From the NCBI GenBank assembly GCA_038049695.1, contig CP142453.1, forward strand, positions 15,690,001 to 15,754,000: 64,000 nt of DNA. Reading direction: 5' to 3'. Within the stretch, counting starts at the first letter, position 1; each line of letters opens with the position of its first letter. The position numbers and the translations under genes are program-made. Shown in pieces: positions 29,210-40,600 of the stretch. Under the pieces are notes generated by a model. It did not search any database. It saw only the letters and a list, made by a program, of their open reading frames with translations, and was not told where the DNA came from. Origin of the DNA: Cinnamomum chago (lineage: Eukaryota; Streptophyta; Magnoliopsida; Laurales; Lauraceae).

Positions 29210-32200
29210 TTACAACCTTGAGAATCCAAATAATATCAATATATGCACAAGGCAGACAATAAAGTTGGTTGGTGTCATGTTGTAATGGAAACCAACCCGA
29301 GATGATGAGCTACTCACACTCATCTGTCCTGTGTTAACGAACTCGCTCTTACTAGATGATGTACTGACGTTTACAGCCAACGAACCTGAGCAAGAATTTA
29401 AGCAAAGAAGAGAAAAAAATATTTAAATTTTCTTTTATCAATGAGAACTTGTGGTGGGCAGAAGGAAAAAAATAATAATGGATTTTGCATAAGAGAATTG
29501 CTATTTGGTACACTCACAGTCATAATTCCCCCACCCTATGCGCTGAAGAGCCAGATCATAAACAAAGATCTTATCTTTTAGAACAAGGTCTGCAAAATAA
29601 GATTCTAGTTAATCAAATTGAGTGTGGCCTGAATGTTTCACAATCAGTCACAGCTAAATATGTCATACAATCACTTGTTAACTTAAGAAATTAATCAAGT
29701 TGTTGTCCTTAAATATAGAGAATAACCCAAAGAACCCACTGTTAAATGAATTAACACCACAGCTTGGCACAACACTTCCAGTTCTGCTACATTCATATGT
29801 AGAATAAATAAACATTTATAAACCAACATTTTCAATTATTTGTTTAGCAGCGGATCAAATCTTCAAGTTAAACCCATTGAGTTATCAATTCAACCTGGCC
29901 CGGCTGGACATCAAATCGAGTTCGATTCTTTGAAAAGTGAAAGATTAAATTGTGTTCACATTTTACCATTTCATGTTGGATGATGCATCTAATGATGCAG
30001 GAAGACTAGACGAGCAGGGAAAAGAAAAGGAACAAAAGAATATTCAAAATGGTGTTAAGAAGAGGAAAAGGCAAGGTTTGAGGCACCAATGCCCCATTAA
30101 ATATTGAGAACTCTCAAAACAAAACAAAAGGTTCATTTTTCAATTAGACCCACCCAAGGAGTACACCTTGCTCCTTTTAAAAACCAACCCCCAGTTACAT
30201 AATGACACCCGCCTTGCTCCTTTTAAAAATCAATATTAACTAATTCTTTGCTAAAATTCTGAGACCAAGCTCATGGTGATTTCTTGAGACCATAGATGGA
30301 TTTAATCAATCGACACACCTGATCTGCTCTTCCTAAATTATTAAGCCTTGGGTATTAAATAAGATAGTAAGTGGACTACCATACAGTGTGAAGGAGCATG
30401 TACTTTCTATGTATCATAGGTGGACCATGAGATTGTTTTATTCTGGATTACTTGTATTCCGGATTCTACATTGATTTAATTAGGATTTCTAATCAGCTTG
30501 CATCAACAATCAGGGGATTATTTAAGGAAATAATCCAATATAACACTCCAATAGAAAAGGGGGACTGGCCACGATGGGGGATCGCTCTATTGAATCCTAT
30601 CGACTTTTCATTTTTATTGTCTTCCTGCTGTTTTGACATGAGTAGTAGACATGTGAACTTGTTCCTAAAGATCCCTATTAAGGAATAGATTTTTGACATG
30701 TAATTGATTAAGAGAACATCTCTTCTTTTTTTTCATCTTTTTAGGTAAAAGAAGGACATCTCTTACTTGAAGCAAAAGAAAGAAAATCTCATTGTATTCA
30801 ATTTTTCCCAAGGCACAAAAGTCAGTCAGTTTCTTTTCATAAATACTTTAAATTATTTCAAGAGAAAAGATTCCAATGGAGGAAAACCAGAATAATATAT
30901 CCATAGCTAAAATACTCTACACAATAAACAGATCTCAGAGATGGTGAGACAAATAGGGCCACAATGTGGGCCAGGGGGCAAACAACTTCTAAAAAAAAGA
31001 GCCAGAGTTCAAACCTCCTAATATCGTCATTCCCTGAGTTATTTGCCAGCCTATACACCAAACCTCAGCACTATTCTGTACAAATATAAATATCAACCAT
31101 GTGATGTTATCATAAAAATAAAAATAAAATAAAAAACATGTCATGCTGATGTTTATACATGGCACAATATTTCAGTGAAGTGACTGGTCAAATAAAACCC
31201 TGTTGACCTTTAAAGTCATGACTAGTGTTCTGAAAAGTGAATAACCATCAAACTTAAGGCTAAGATTTGATGAAACTGATCTAACCAGTGGTTCATTGCG
31301 GTCAAACCATGACATCAGCATGATCATAATTATATAATAAAAGATAAAGATAAATTTTAAAGCTATATTTAGAAAGTAGAGAAATCATGGGGTGATTGAA
31401 AGGAGTAAACAAGGCAAGGAAATTGGGTCCAAGACCTAACTGTGCAAGAGGGCTCTAAATGCGCTTTAGCCTAAGCTAAGGATGCCTATCAAGCTCCAGA
31501 GACGATGGTGGATACTGTTGAGGAGATTCAATATATAAAGAGGCTAATGATGTTGTCAGTCAACTGCATTCTAAAAGAAGCAAATGGATGGGCAGATGAA
31601 CTGGCAAAATAGGGGGTAGACCTTTTCTCTTTAATGTTTTGAATGACATAACTGTTTGGACTTCAAGCTTGTCCTATACCTTAGTCGTGGGTTTGTTTTC
31701 AGGTGCTCTCTAGCTTCGAGGGCTGTTTTTAAGGGCTGATGTGCCCTTATATTTCTGTTGTTCATATATATTCCCACTATATTAATAAAATTTCTACCAT
31801 TCAAAAAGAAAAAAGAAATCATGAAAGTGCAAAAGATTCGAGATAATTGTTCCCCCTTTTGAAAAAAAATGTTGAATTTTTTTATGTATTAAAATGAAAG
31901 TAACAATTTATAATCCTAGAGTTTGTTACTTTTCACTTCTTCAATTTTACTTATTGGCTGGTTCTTAAAAAGCCAGCCAGTCTGAACAATTAGAACAGTT
32001 AGGTGGTCAGACCACACTGTTCACATGATTCAACTGAGGATAAGTGGTTTTGCTCATGGTCAGAAAACTCTCCGAGTTGACTCTTGACTCTCCCGAGTCA
32101 TATCTTTTTTACGAAGGACCGAGTTAAAAGTAGGGGAGACTCAGCCGAGTCATCTCATTTTAATAAGTTACTTGTTTTCTGAGATATTTCATAGGCAAAT

Positions 32201-35200
32201 CTAAGTTTAAACAATAAAAATTCAATTATAAGTAATTATGCATGAGGTTTGGAGTTAGTAATTTAAAAATGATGACTAGAATGTAATTTGAAACCTATAT
32301 TTGATCTTATAAATTCTATATTTTCTCAAAGTTGCTAGCCAGTAATCCCAAAACTAATTGTTGATGGGAAACTACACAAACAACTACCTAACACCCCCCC
32401 CCCCCCCCCCCCCCCCCGAACCCGGCACATGTTGGCTCTGATACCATCTCAAAGTTGCTAGCCAGTAATCCCAAAACCAATTAGTGATGGGAAACTACAC
32501 AAACAACTACTTAACATATTTGAACTAATAAATTATATAATATGCAATATTTTTCTTTTATTTTCCTTATTGTCGTAATTTTTTGCATATATAAATTTAT
32601 TAATTTGAACTGATTATCATGAATGCATGTAAATAAATGTATTTTTTTTATTTTATAAGTAATGCATTCATTTTCTAATATTATTTAAATTATTTAAAAA
32701 AAAAAAACATGACTCCCGAGTCTCCGCGTTGACTCTATCCGAGTCAATTTTTTTTGCATTGAACGAGTAGAGTCCGAGTCACGAGTTTTCCAACCTTGGT
32801 TTTGCTTGAACCAAACCATAGAAGGGCGGTTTTGGTTCAACCTGATCCAACCAGCTGGTCCAGTCTAGTTTTTCAAAACACCAATCATGACCCAACAAAA
32901 GGACAAAACAGTAGCAAGTGAAACTCACAAAAGGTTCCTGCTGAAGAAGATAGTCTTCTGGTTTTAAAATCATTGATGCGTTCTGGAAGTTCAGCGTAAC
33001 AGAAGGAAATACCTCGTTGACACTGTACAAAGAGACCGGGCACTATAATAAGATAAATTGTCATCCCGTTGTGGGCATCTATTATAAAAACCCATATGTG
33101 CCTATACAATTTTAATTTCTCATTGTTCTAAGATACCAAACCTGCCAGAGATCCAGAAGCAGTAGCTTTCATTAGAAGGAAGATAATGTGCAGATTGTGA
33201 AACAGCAGCATTTATCTGCAAGGGTTTATTACCATTAAAAAATAATAATAAACTTATAAACCACGAATGTCTATTCAGAATAGATGATTAAAAATATGTC
33301 CATCGTTAAAGAAGCTTCGGCAGCATAAGTAGTTAATAATAACATGAGATGGAAGAGTCACCCGACCAGGACAGCAAAGGAGCTATCCCTGATTCTCTAC
33401 AGGAATGAGTTTGTGCCAAGAGAGGTTAAGATGACCAAAAAATAAATTCATGCTTTGCACAATCAGGTGGCATTGATGGAAGTGTCAACTATTTTAGAGA
33501 GAAAATTCCAATCATGGCCTTGTACTGCTCCTAATGACAGATACACACTCCCAATAAATTTTCAGGATGGTCAATATGCACTCGCAGAGGGAACCTTGGG
33601 AGTAAGATGGACCATACAAATATTAAACTCTGCATCAGCTGTCAGGGTTATGAATCACAATACTCATTACATTGCTCAAGCTAATGACAGTGACAAAGGT
33701 GAGAGAGATGTTGTACCAATATAACTTACTGCATTGACAAATGGAGCATAAGCTTCTTGTACAAGGTAAGTCAATGTTGTTCCAGTATCAACAATGGTCC
33801 CTCGATTGCTTGATGTTTCAAACACTGCTGGATCAATGGACAATATTTGCCCATTAACAGCAATGCTTTGCAAATTCAGATTATAATGAGGCCTGCAAGT
33901 AATTACCAAAAAAGCAGTCACATCCTTCTGCAAAATCAACAGCTTGAAATGTTCAAATTTTAGCAAGATTTATCTAATCAAAATTGAAGTTGGGCTGCAT
34001 TCGTTGTTTAATGCCATATTAAAGCTATTGCTTATATCACTGTACCTTGTCTAATATGGGAAGACGTGTCAAACAATGCAATAAACATAATTTTTTAATA
34101 GAACACAAAAAATCCCCAAATAGATGTGACAGGGCTTTAATGATGATGATGGTGGTGGTTATATAATGTTCTAAATGTCAATAAAATTTCAAAAGATAAT
34201 GTTAAAGTTAAAAAAAAAAATCTTATATAATGTTATAAATGTTAATAAGATTTCAAAAGATAATATTTAAGTAACATATCTTAGATTATCACTTCACAGA
34301 TAATAGAGGTCCAACAGAGTTTAGGGTTTAAGAAAATAACACAAGAAAGAAAACATATGGACAGGGCCAAAATTGGTAGATATTGGTTCCTACTGATTTT
34401 AAAACCCATGACAGAGCCACATGCATGCTAATTCAAGGGGATGGGAGGAATGATCCTAGCCATGCAATTAGGCCCCATGAAAACTGGCTTTAATATGGGT
34501 TGGCCTGGTGATCATTCTGCAGGCCCTTCATCCTCTGGTTAGAAAAAAAAAATCTGGGTGAAATTTCATCCACGGAGCATCTAAGATATCCCAATCAAAT
34601 CACACAAAACTCAGTCAATCAGCATGCATCCAGGAGGGCTGCACATGCAAGCCCTCAGATCCAACCGGTATGAAATTCATGGTGTCTCCAAGATATCCCT
34701 TCATATCCCACTAAACCCCATACAGTGGCATGCATCCAGGTGGGCCGCATAAGCAAACCCACACCTCATATTAGGGGCAATCATGGCACATGATTGTGGT
34801 CTCTATCACTCCAAATATACCCTTCCCTCCACTCAATCTCACTATTTTTCTTTGCTAAATTAAATGTTAGCTTTACCAGAATTGGATAACATTCTCACCT
34901 GTAGAGACTTCCCAGAGCAGACATCACACTGCAAAACAACCATTAAACATGGCAATGGCTTGCCATTTGCCAAGCACTTTGACCATCAACATCTATAAAT
35001 GCCAAAATAAAATGCTATCCTTCTTAGCATGCCCATCCATAGGGCTGTCAATAGACCAGGCCTAGTTGTTCGATTTGAACAGGTAAGCACCCTATTGGGC
35101 TGGATCTAATTAAATTTTAATTATCTGGCTGGCCCTCTAAAAGCCCTAGAACTATATTGCATTTTTTCTGCCAGCATAAGCCACCTGAAACAGATTCTGG

Positions 35201-35591
35201 AATTGATTGACAAAAACTCCCTTCCCCAAAAGGGAACCATTGTTGTAACAAGTGTAACCAGCTTTCTCAATGCACAGTAAAGGTTGCAACACGAAAAGCT
35301 TAGAACCTAGAAGTAATCCACCATCCTTTTTAATGAAAAAATATAAAAATCAGAATAAATCAAACAGCAACAAGTATAAATTTCTTGAAACAGCAGGCAG
35401 CAAAAAAAATGGCATTTGAAATTTTGAATATGTATCAAAGTCCAAACAATATGTGATACGACATAATGCTATTAATCAGTTCATGTAAAATTAGAATCTC
35501 CACGAAATTATCTCTTTCAGTAAAAGTGTTAGACAAATATGCAGCATAAGAGCGCAATTTGAACATATTTTGATGACAAACGGTTCAATAT

Positions 35592-35635
<44 letters not shown>

Positions 35636-37642
35636 GAGAGAGAGAGAGAGTTTACTGTGATTGGACAAGTGGAGTATAAACAATTCCAGGCTCAATGATC
35701 TCTCCAAGAACCAATATGCCCCCACCATTGTTTGAGCCTTCCAAGCAATGAGAGAACACTTTCGGTGTTATCCCTCGTGATGAAAGCTGTGAGATTACCG
35801 AAAGATCATGTTGCCCAAATCCAAAAATTCCATCAACAGCCCTTTCTGGCTTGGTCAACTCCCCAGTCTGAGAATTGCTACACCTATTTTCCAAACCAAC
35901 CCCAACTCCATGAATCCAGAGGAACAAAGCCAACACAACTGCAAACCAAGTCCAGAAACAAAGCTGTGAAGAAGCTCACCCGAAAACAATACTAGCTGAA
36001 GAATTTGCAGTTGATGCCTCCCCAACAACTGCGTCAAAATACAGATTGTCTGAGACATAATACCCTGATGTTCCACTGCCATCGCCATAGACAAAACTAT
36101 AAGAGCATTGAGAATTTGTGGACCCAGAGGAGCAGGGTGCTGTTTGAATTGTAGAAGTACATATTTTGTCAGAACAACCAATCAGAGAAGCAGTAGATGA
36201 TCCTTGTGGACTGAAGGAGGTGAGCTCTCTCTATAAAAACAAGCAGCATAAACATGGAAAGAAATTCAGAACGATATGGAATGAAAATTTATATGCAATT
36301 TGGCAGTTAACGCACAAATGCACAACAAACAGTACAATATCCAATGAAATTCTGGACCAAAAAGGAAATATGGGAGAGAGGAGGTTTTACGATAAGTCCG
36401 CTGGATTTGGGGCAACTATCACATGGATTGCAAGTTACCCAGAGAATGTCACTTCCTGTATCAATCTGCACAATGAAATCCTCTGGCGGGGTGCCCAATT
36501 TCACTCTTGTAACATATAGCCTAGATGAGACCGTAAGAACAGAAGAAAAAGGAATTAACAACAACAACAATAACAAGTGGGAAAAACAAACACTCACTAT
36601 ATTTAAAGCCGGTCTGTCTGCTACATATTGAACTCATAGGAATTATTCATGTGTTATAAATGGAGTCACAAAGAGGATACAAGTGAAGGATCTAAGGTGG
36701 AGAAATCCATGGGACCATCAATTTCTTAGAATTTAGTTTCCAAGAGTGGATAATTATTTCTTATAAAAGGGATGACTATTAGATGCCCTCTTTGGGGTTC
36801 TTCCCCTTTAATCCTTCACTCGAGAACCTTTGATGGAAACATTGCTTACAAACGGTAGAGATTCAATACACAAACGGTCTCTTTAAAGTAAAACATCCAT
36901 TTCCAAATTAGAGTACAACTCTTTTAGCAACCCCGGATTGATGAAGGCTCTGTTGATGACAATAGATGATCATCATCCATTTCCAACTCACTAAATAGAT
37001 CAACAAGTAATTTCCAACAAACATACCATAGAAACAGCAGGAAATTTTTTTAAAAAAACAGTCATTCTCGAATTCTACCAAACGCGAAAAAAAAAAAAAA
37101 AAGAAGCAAGATTTCCTTCAATTCCCAACAAAGAAATGAAATGGAATAAAAGACAGAGAATCCAAAACCAGGAAAACAACACAAGCAAGAGAAAAGTACA
37201 CAACAGAGTCAAACATACAACGAAAAAGAAAGAGCATGACACATCAAAACAGAAGATTCAAGAGAGCAATAAAGAGAAGCAGAGAATACCCACCAATCAA
37301 AAAACTAACAAACAAAACCCATCAATTTCCCCACTCAAAAAAAGCAAAGATTCAACAAGTACAGAAATCACGAAGAAAAGGAGAAAGCTTTAGGGATCAA
37401 CAACATTACCCAACGGTAGCAGGGTTGGACGAGCCTTGCACAGGAAAATCGACCACACCACCTTGCAGCAATCTGCCATGTCGCCGCCGATCCCTCGCCA
37501 TGAGCTCCGCCAATTCGACGCTCCGTGCCGGCGGAAACGCCCGCTCCAGCTTCATTCTCGCCGGAAATCCGTTCACCACTTCCATCGACGGCAAGGACTC
37601 CACCAGGATCATGAGAAAGGCTATAAAAACCACCCCCATCAT
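29210..37642 (-). CDS. A1 aspartic protease, aspartic proteinase-like protein 2 type, complete (10 exons, 493 aa)
   Basis: Exons in gene order: 37642-37410, 36520-36391, 36230-35980, 35883-35656, 33892-33730, 33215-33142, 33022-32929, 31075-31015, 29589-29518, 29385-29210. All introns are GT-AG and phases join to 493 residues, normal for the family. Two catalytic motifs are seen: DTGS with Asp98 in [12 protein letters not shown], and DTGT with Asp316 in [13 protein letters not shown]. An N-terminal hydrophobic signal (residues 2-14) precedes a propeptide with RDRRRHGR. Cys-rich segments ([12 protein letters not shown], then [10 protein letters not shown]) follow the first motif, as in plant nucellin-like proteases. 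The C-terminus after NYDCSLAVNVS is Ser/Thr-rich and ends in a hydrophobic stretch ([14 protein letters not shown]), which fits membrane or GPI attachment at the cell surface (inference). Exon 8 is only 61 bp and encodes [15 protein letters not shown]. Introns 4, 5 and 7 carry transposons or a G-run. Confidence 0.94.
31430..31815 (+). mobile_element. L1-type LINE 3' end, antisense in the aspartic protease intron 7
   Basis: The plus strand reads [16 protein letters not shown] then a stop, like the RNase H tail of plant L1 LINEs (pattern REAN..AD.LAK). A 3' UTR follows and ends in ATTAATAAAATTTC and an A-rich tail at 31803-31815. Upstream coding is absent or decayed, so it is a 5'-truncated dead copy. 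Confidence 0.65.
32055..32798. mobile_element. hAT-type MITE with nested insertion (aspartic protease intron 7)
   Basis: A 744-bp element with imperfect terminal inverted repeats (CATGGTCAGAAAACTC at the left, inverse of GAGTTTTCCAACCTTG at the right), flanked by the exact 8-bp duplication GTTTTGCT (32047-32054 and 32799-32806). It is homologous along its length to the 519-bp copy at 59001-59519. Its extra length includes the 193-bp mini LTR element at 32324-32516. The interior repeats GAGTTGACTCTTGACT and GAGTC words. The 8-bp duplication points to the hAT superfamily. Confidence 0.9.
32324..32516 (-). mobile_element. Miniature LTR retrotransposon (TRIM/SMART-like), 193 bp, structurally complete
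   Basis: Two 70-bp direct repeats (32447-32516 upstream LTR and 32324-32393 downstream LTR, reading the minus strand) differ at four positions. Between them lie only 53 bases: directly after the upstream LTR the primer binding site TGGTATCAGAGCC (32446-32434), complementary to the 3' end of initiator tRNA-Met, then 16 bases, then a run of 24 G directly before the downstream LTR, in the place of a polypurine tract. The whole is flanked by the perfect 5-bp duplication TATTT (32319-32323 and 32517-32521), as retroviral-type integration leaves. LTRs begin TGTTA and end GAGA, not the usual CA. It codes for nothing and would need proteins in trans. Confidence 0.88.
34085..34160 (+). mobile_element. 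Probable RTE LINE 3' tail in aspartic protease intron 4
   Basis: CCCCAAATAGATGTGACAGG followed by GCTTTAATGATGATGATGG resembles the LINE tail at 19240-19275 (GAGACAGGGCCTTGATGATG). It is too short for certainty. Confidence 0.4.
35597..35650. repeat. G38 run plus (AG)n next to the exon 4 splice donor
   Basis: Thirty-eight consecutive G are followed by AG repeats ending at 35650. The 5' splice site of aspartic protease exon 4 (GT at 35655-35654 on the minus strand) lies four bases away, so the nascent intron begins GTAAACTCTCTC... and then about 38 C. The exact count is sensitive to sequencing error. Confidence 0.9.
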
Positions 37643-40600
37643 CTTCTACCTTCCCTTTTCTCTTTCTTCTTCTCTCAGACAAAAAAAAAATCGTTTCTTT
37701 CTCAAACCCAAAGAAGTAGAATGGAAGAAATCTATGTGCAGATTGAGCTAAAAGGAAGTGTTTGGATGCTCACATAGAGACGAAAAACGGGTCCGCTCCC
37801 AAGTTTCCGCGACAAGTTGTACAAAATACAAGTTTCAAACCGGTGTCCGTTGCTGTCTATATGGGACTTCTAACGTGTGCCTCTACTCCTGCTGGTTTTT
37901 GCTGGTAGCTTTGTTCAACTGCTTAGATGGGGGGATTTTTAATGGATTCTGGCTTTGATTATCATTTAGATGTTAGTCTTTTGAGATCAAAACAGCACTT
38001 TTCTGTGGGCGTGTTAGCATCAGTAAGCAGACTTTAGGAATCTTCAAAAACCAATTGTCAATTTAAAAATAGGACTTTCGATAGTTTGTGGGAGCTCAAT
38101 AGCCTTTGAGAACTTTTGCTAATTTCATTCCTAGTATTATACTTTTGTAAGTGGTTAAGAATGAAGAGTCAAAAGTAAATATCCAAAACTGACTATCATA
38201 TCAGTAATCTTTCCAAAATTGAATTTAAGGGAATATGGAGGATTAGAAGTTTAGAATACAGCTATCTTGGTAGTGGTAAGGTGCGTCATATGTCCTTCTT
38301 CCCTGGCTTTTTTTTTTTTTATGTTTGGGTAAAGTTACTCATGAATTCTTATAGTTATTATGCAGGGCGCTTTAGGAAAAACGAAATTTTATTTTGAGCA
38401 ATTTAGATTTTATTTAAGTTGACCGTGAAGTTTTTGTGAGCGAAAGCTTTAGAGGATCTCGACCTATAAAAAATAAATGTATTTAGTATGTCTTGGTTGA
38501 ATTTTGAAAAGTTAAAAAGTGATTTTCTAAAAGTAGCTGAAAAGTGGGCCCTCCGTTGAAAAGTGAGATGCACTGATAATGGAAAATTTTCCAATGGCAC
38601 CCCCACAGAGAAATCTGCTTTATAATATCAGCCTTTTCCTAGGAATTTCCAATATGGCCAACATTCCCATACATGATCTCTGATACTAGCTCAATCATCA
38701 TAATCCTAATTCCTTACCATATCAGGCACTGTTTTATAGCATGATTGAGATCTCTAATAATGAATAACACTATTGCATTTCAACTTCAAGACCACCTGTT
38801 TTTAAGAAAAGATAATCAACAGACAAGATTTGCATGTACTGATTGCCGTCCACAAGCTCGAGGTGGAGAAAGTTGGTTCTGAAATGGTGAAGTCCAACCC
38901 ACTTTGTGGGCCCATTCAGATGTTTGGATAAAAGTATTCTCTATGGGTTGCATGTGGTTTAGATTTTCTTTCATTTGGTGGTCTAAATGTCTAATCCCCT
39001 GAGAGGCTTTCAAAATAAAGGGTTAACAATTTTCATGATTTTCCTTGATGGTTATGATGGTGTTCTTAGATTGAAAATAAGGATGCATGCAATTCACACC
39101 AGAGCATTTTTTTAACCATAATTAGCTGCAATGGGCCCAAAAAGATGGGCTACATCTTACATGAATATGGTAGTTCAACTGATTGGAAAAGGATGGTCTA
39201 GTTTAGTTGGTGTTGTATTTTTGTTTCTTTGGGTGGTGGTGGGAAGTGCTTTCAGTGTATTCCACCTTTGAACCTTTGGGAAAGTAAAATCTTCTTGTCT
39301 TGTGAGACCAACAATTATTGGGGTTTGAGTTTTCCAAGTAAGATGGGACCCCAAATTTATAATGCCTTCCCTATTAATCACAAGTAGTCCTTCCTGGTGA
39401 TGAACAATATTACTAATTTGATGGATTCCTTCCATCAAAAGTAAGCTTCACAGGATCTGGATCCTCTAAAGTAGGACATGTTTGTGGGCTCACTGGTGCT
39501 ACTGCCTCCTAAACATAATAAGGGGCTTTCTCAAAATTAGCCACTTCAAACAATCTAATTTGGATGCTTGAAAAATGTCAATGTAAAGCCATGAAATAGT
39601 TAGGTCAATGAACCTTATACTTTTTACCTTTTATCTAATGGCCAGAGAACAATTTGTTAAAAACATCCACTAAATCTAGACAATTAATCTGCCCTCTAAT
39701 AAGGTCTGTATGACCCACTAGCCCTGTTATGCTTTTGCTGGGAAGATGAATGGGTTGGGAACTTTAACAGCCCTGCTGTGAAAGACAAGACAAGGGTTTT
39801 TCTCTCCCCAACAGGCAACCACCCTTTTTTATGAGTATTTACTGGAGGGCCTTCTGCTTTTGTCAAATGCACCAACAAAACGTTAGATTCTGGATCTGAG
39901 ATGGTCTTTCACATCAGAAAAAAAGACCCAGATCCCTAAAGTAGGACATGGATTAATGTGAGCCCATCGTCTTATTAAACATAAACAAGAAATAGCTGAT
40001 AATTAGTGAATTAAAACAATCAAGTTCATTGGCCGTTGCTGGATCTGCCAATTTAAAATCATGAAATGGTTGGTCAGTAAAATTATTATTATGACCTTCC
40101 ATCCATCCTATGAGCTGAGATCAGATTGGTAATAACAACATCCGGTAAACCTGATTAGTGTAAATTGTTAATTCACTAGGCCTTTGTCAGAACCCGAGGG
40201 ACCCCACAAGTCCTGTTATGTATTTGCATTGAAGCTCAATGCTAGGTAAAAAAAAAAAAAATGGGAAAAAATTAAGTTAAAATAATGTTATTAGCTGTTT
40301 GATCTAAAGTCATGAAAGAGACGGCCCCACGTGTGATCGATTATCAATCTTTAGGCTCTTATGCACCTGATAGGGTTAATGGGCCAAAGAGGTCAAACAC
40401 CTATCCTATTTTAAGAAGTGGGATTGAGATTCTTCTCCAAAGCTGCAGAATCTGGATTTCAAGGGATATATAATAGAATGTTTGAACTGTCAGTTGGACA
40501 GATGACAGGGATTTTGATTCCAGATAAAGACTTTGAATTAAAGAAGATTATAAATGAGATTAATTAATAAATTAATGATTTATTTATTCTATCTGTTTGT

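Noticed and set aside
33455-33724. 89-codon plus-strand ORF
   Set aside because: Lies in an intron of the protease gene, and I recognise no similarity; likely chance.
35040-35146. Short element with TAGGGCT and AGCCCTA ends
   Set aside because: A 7-bp inverted match only and no direct duplication beside it; too weak to call.
37236-37777. Plus-strand ORFs of 113 and 171 codons
   Set aside because: Antisense to aspartic protease exon 1, with basic low-complexity sequence and no family similarity.
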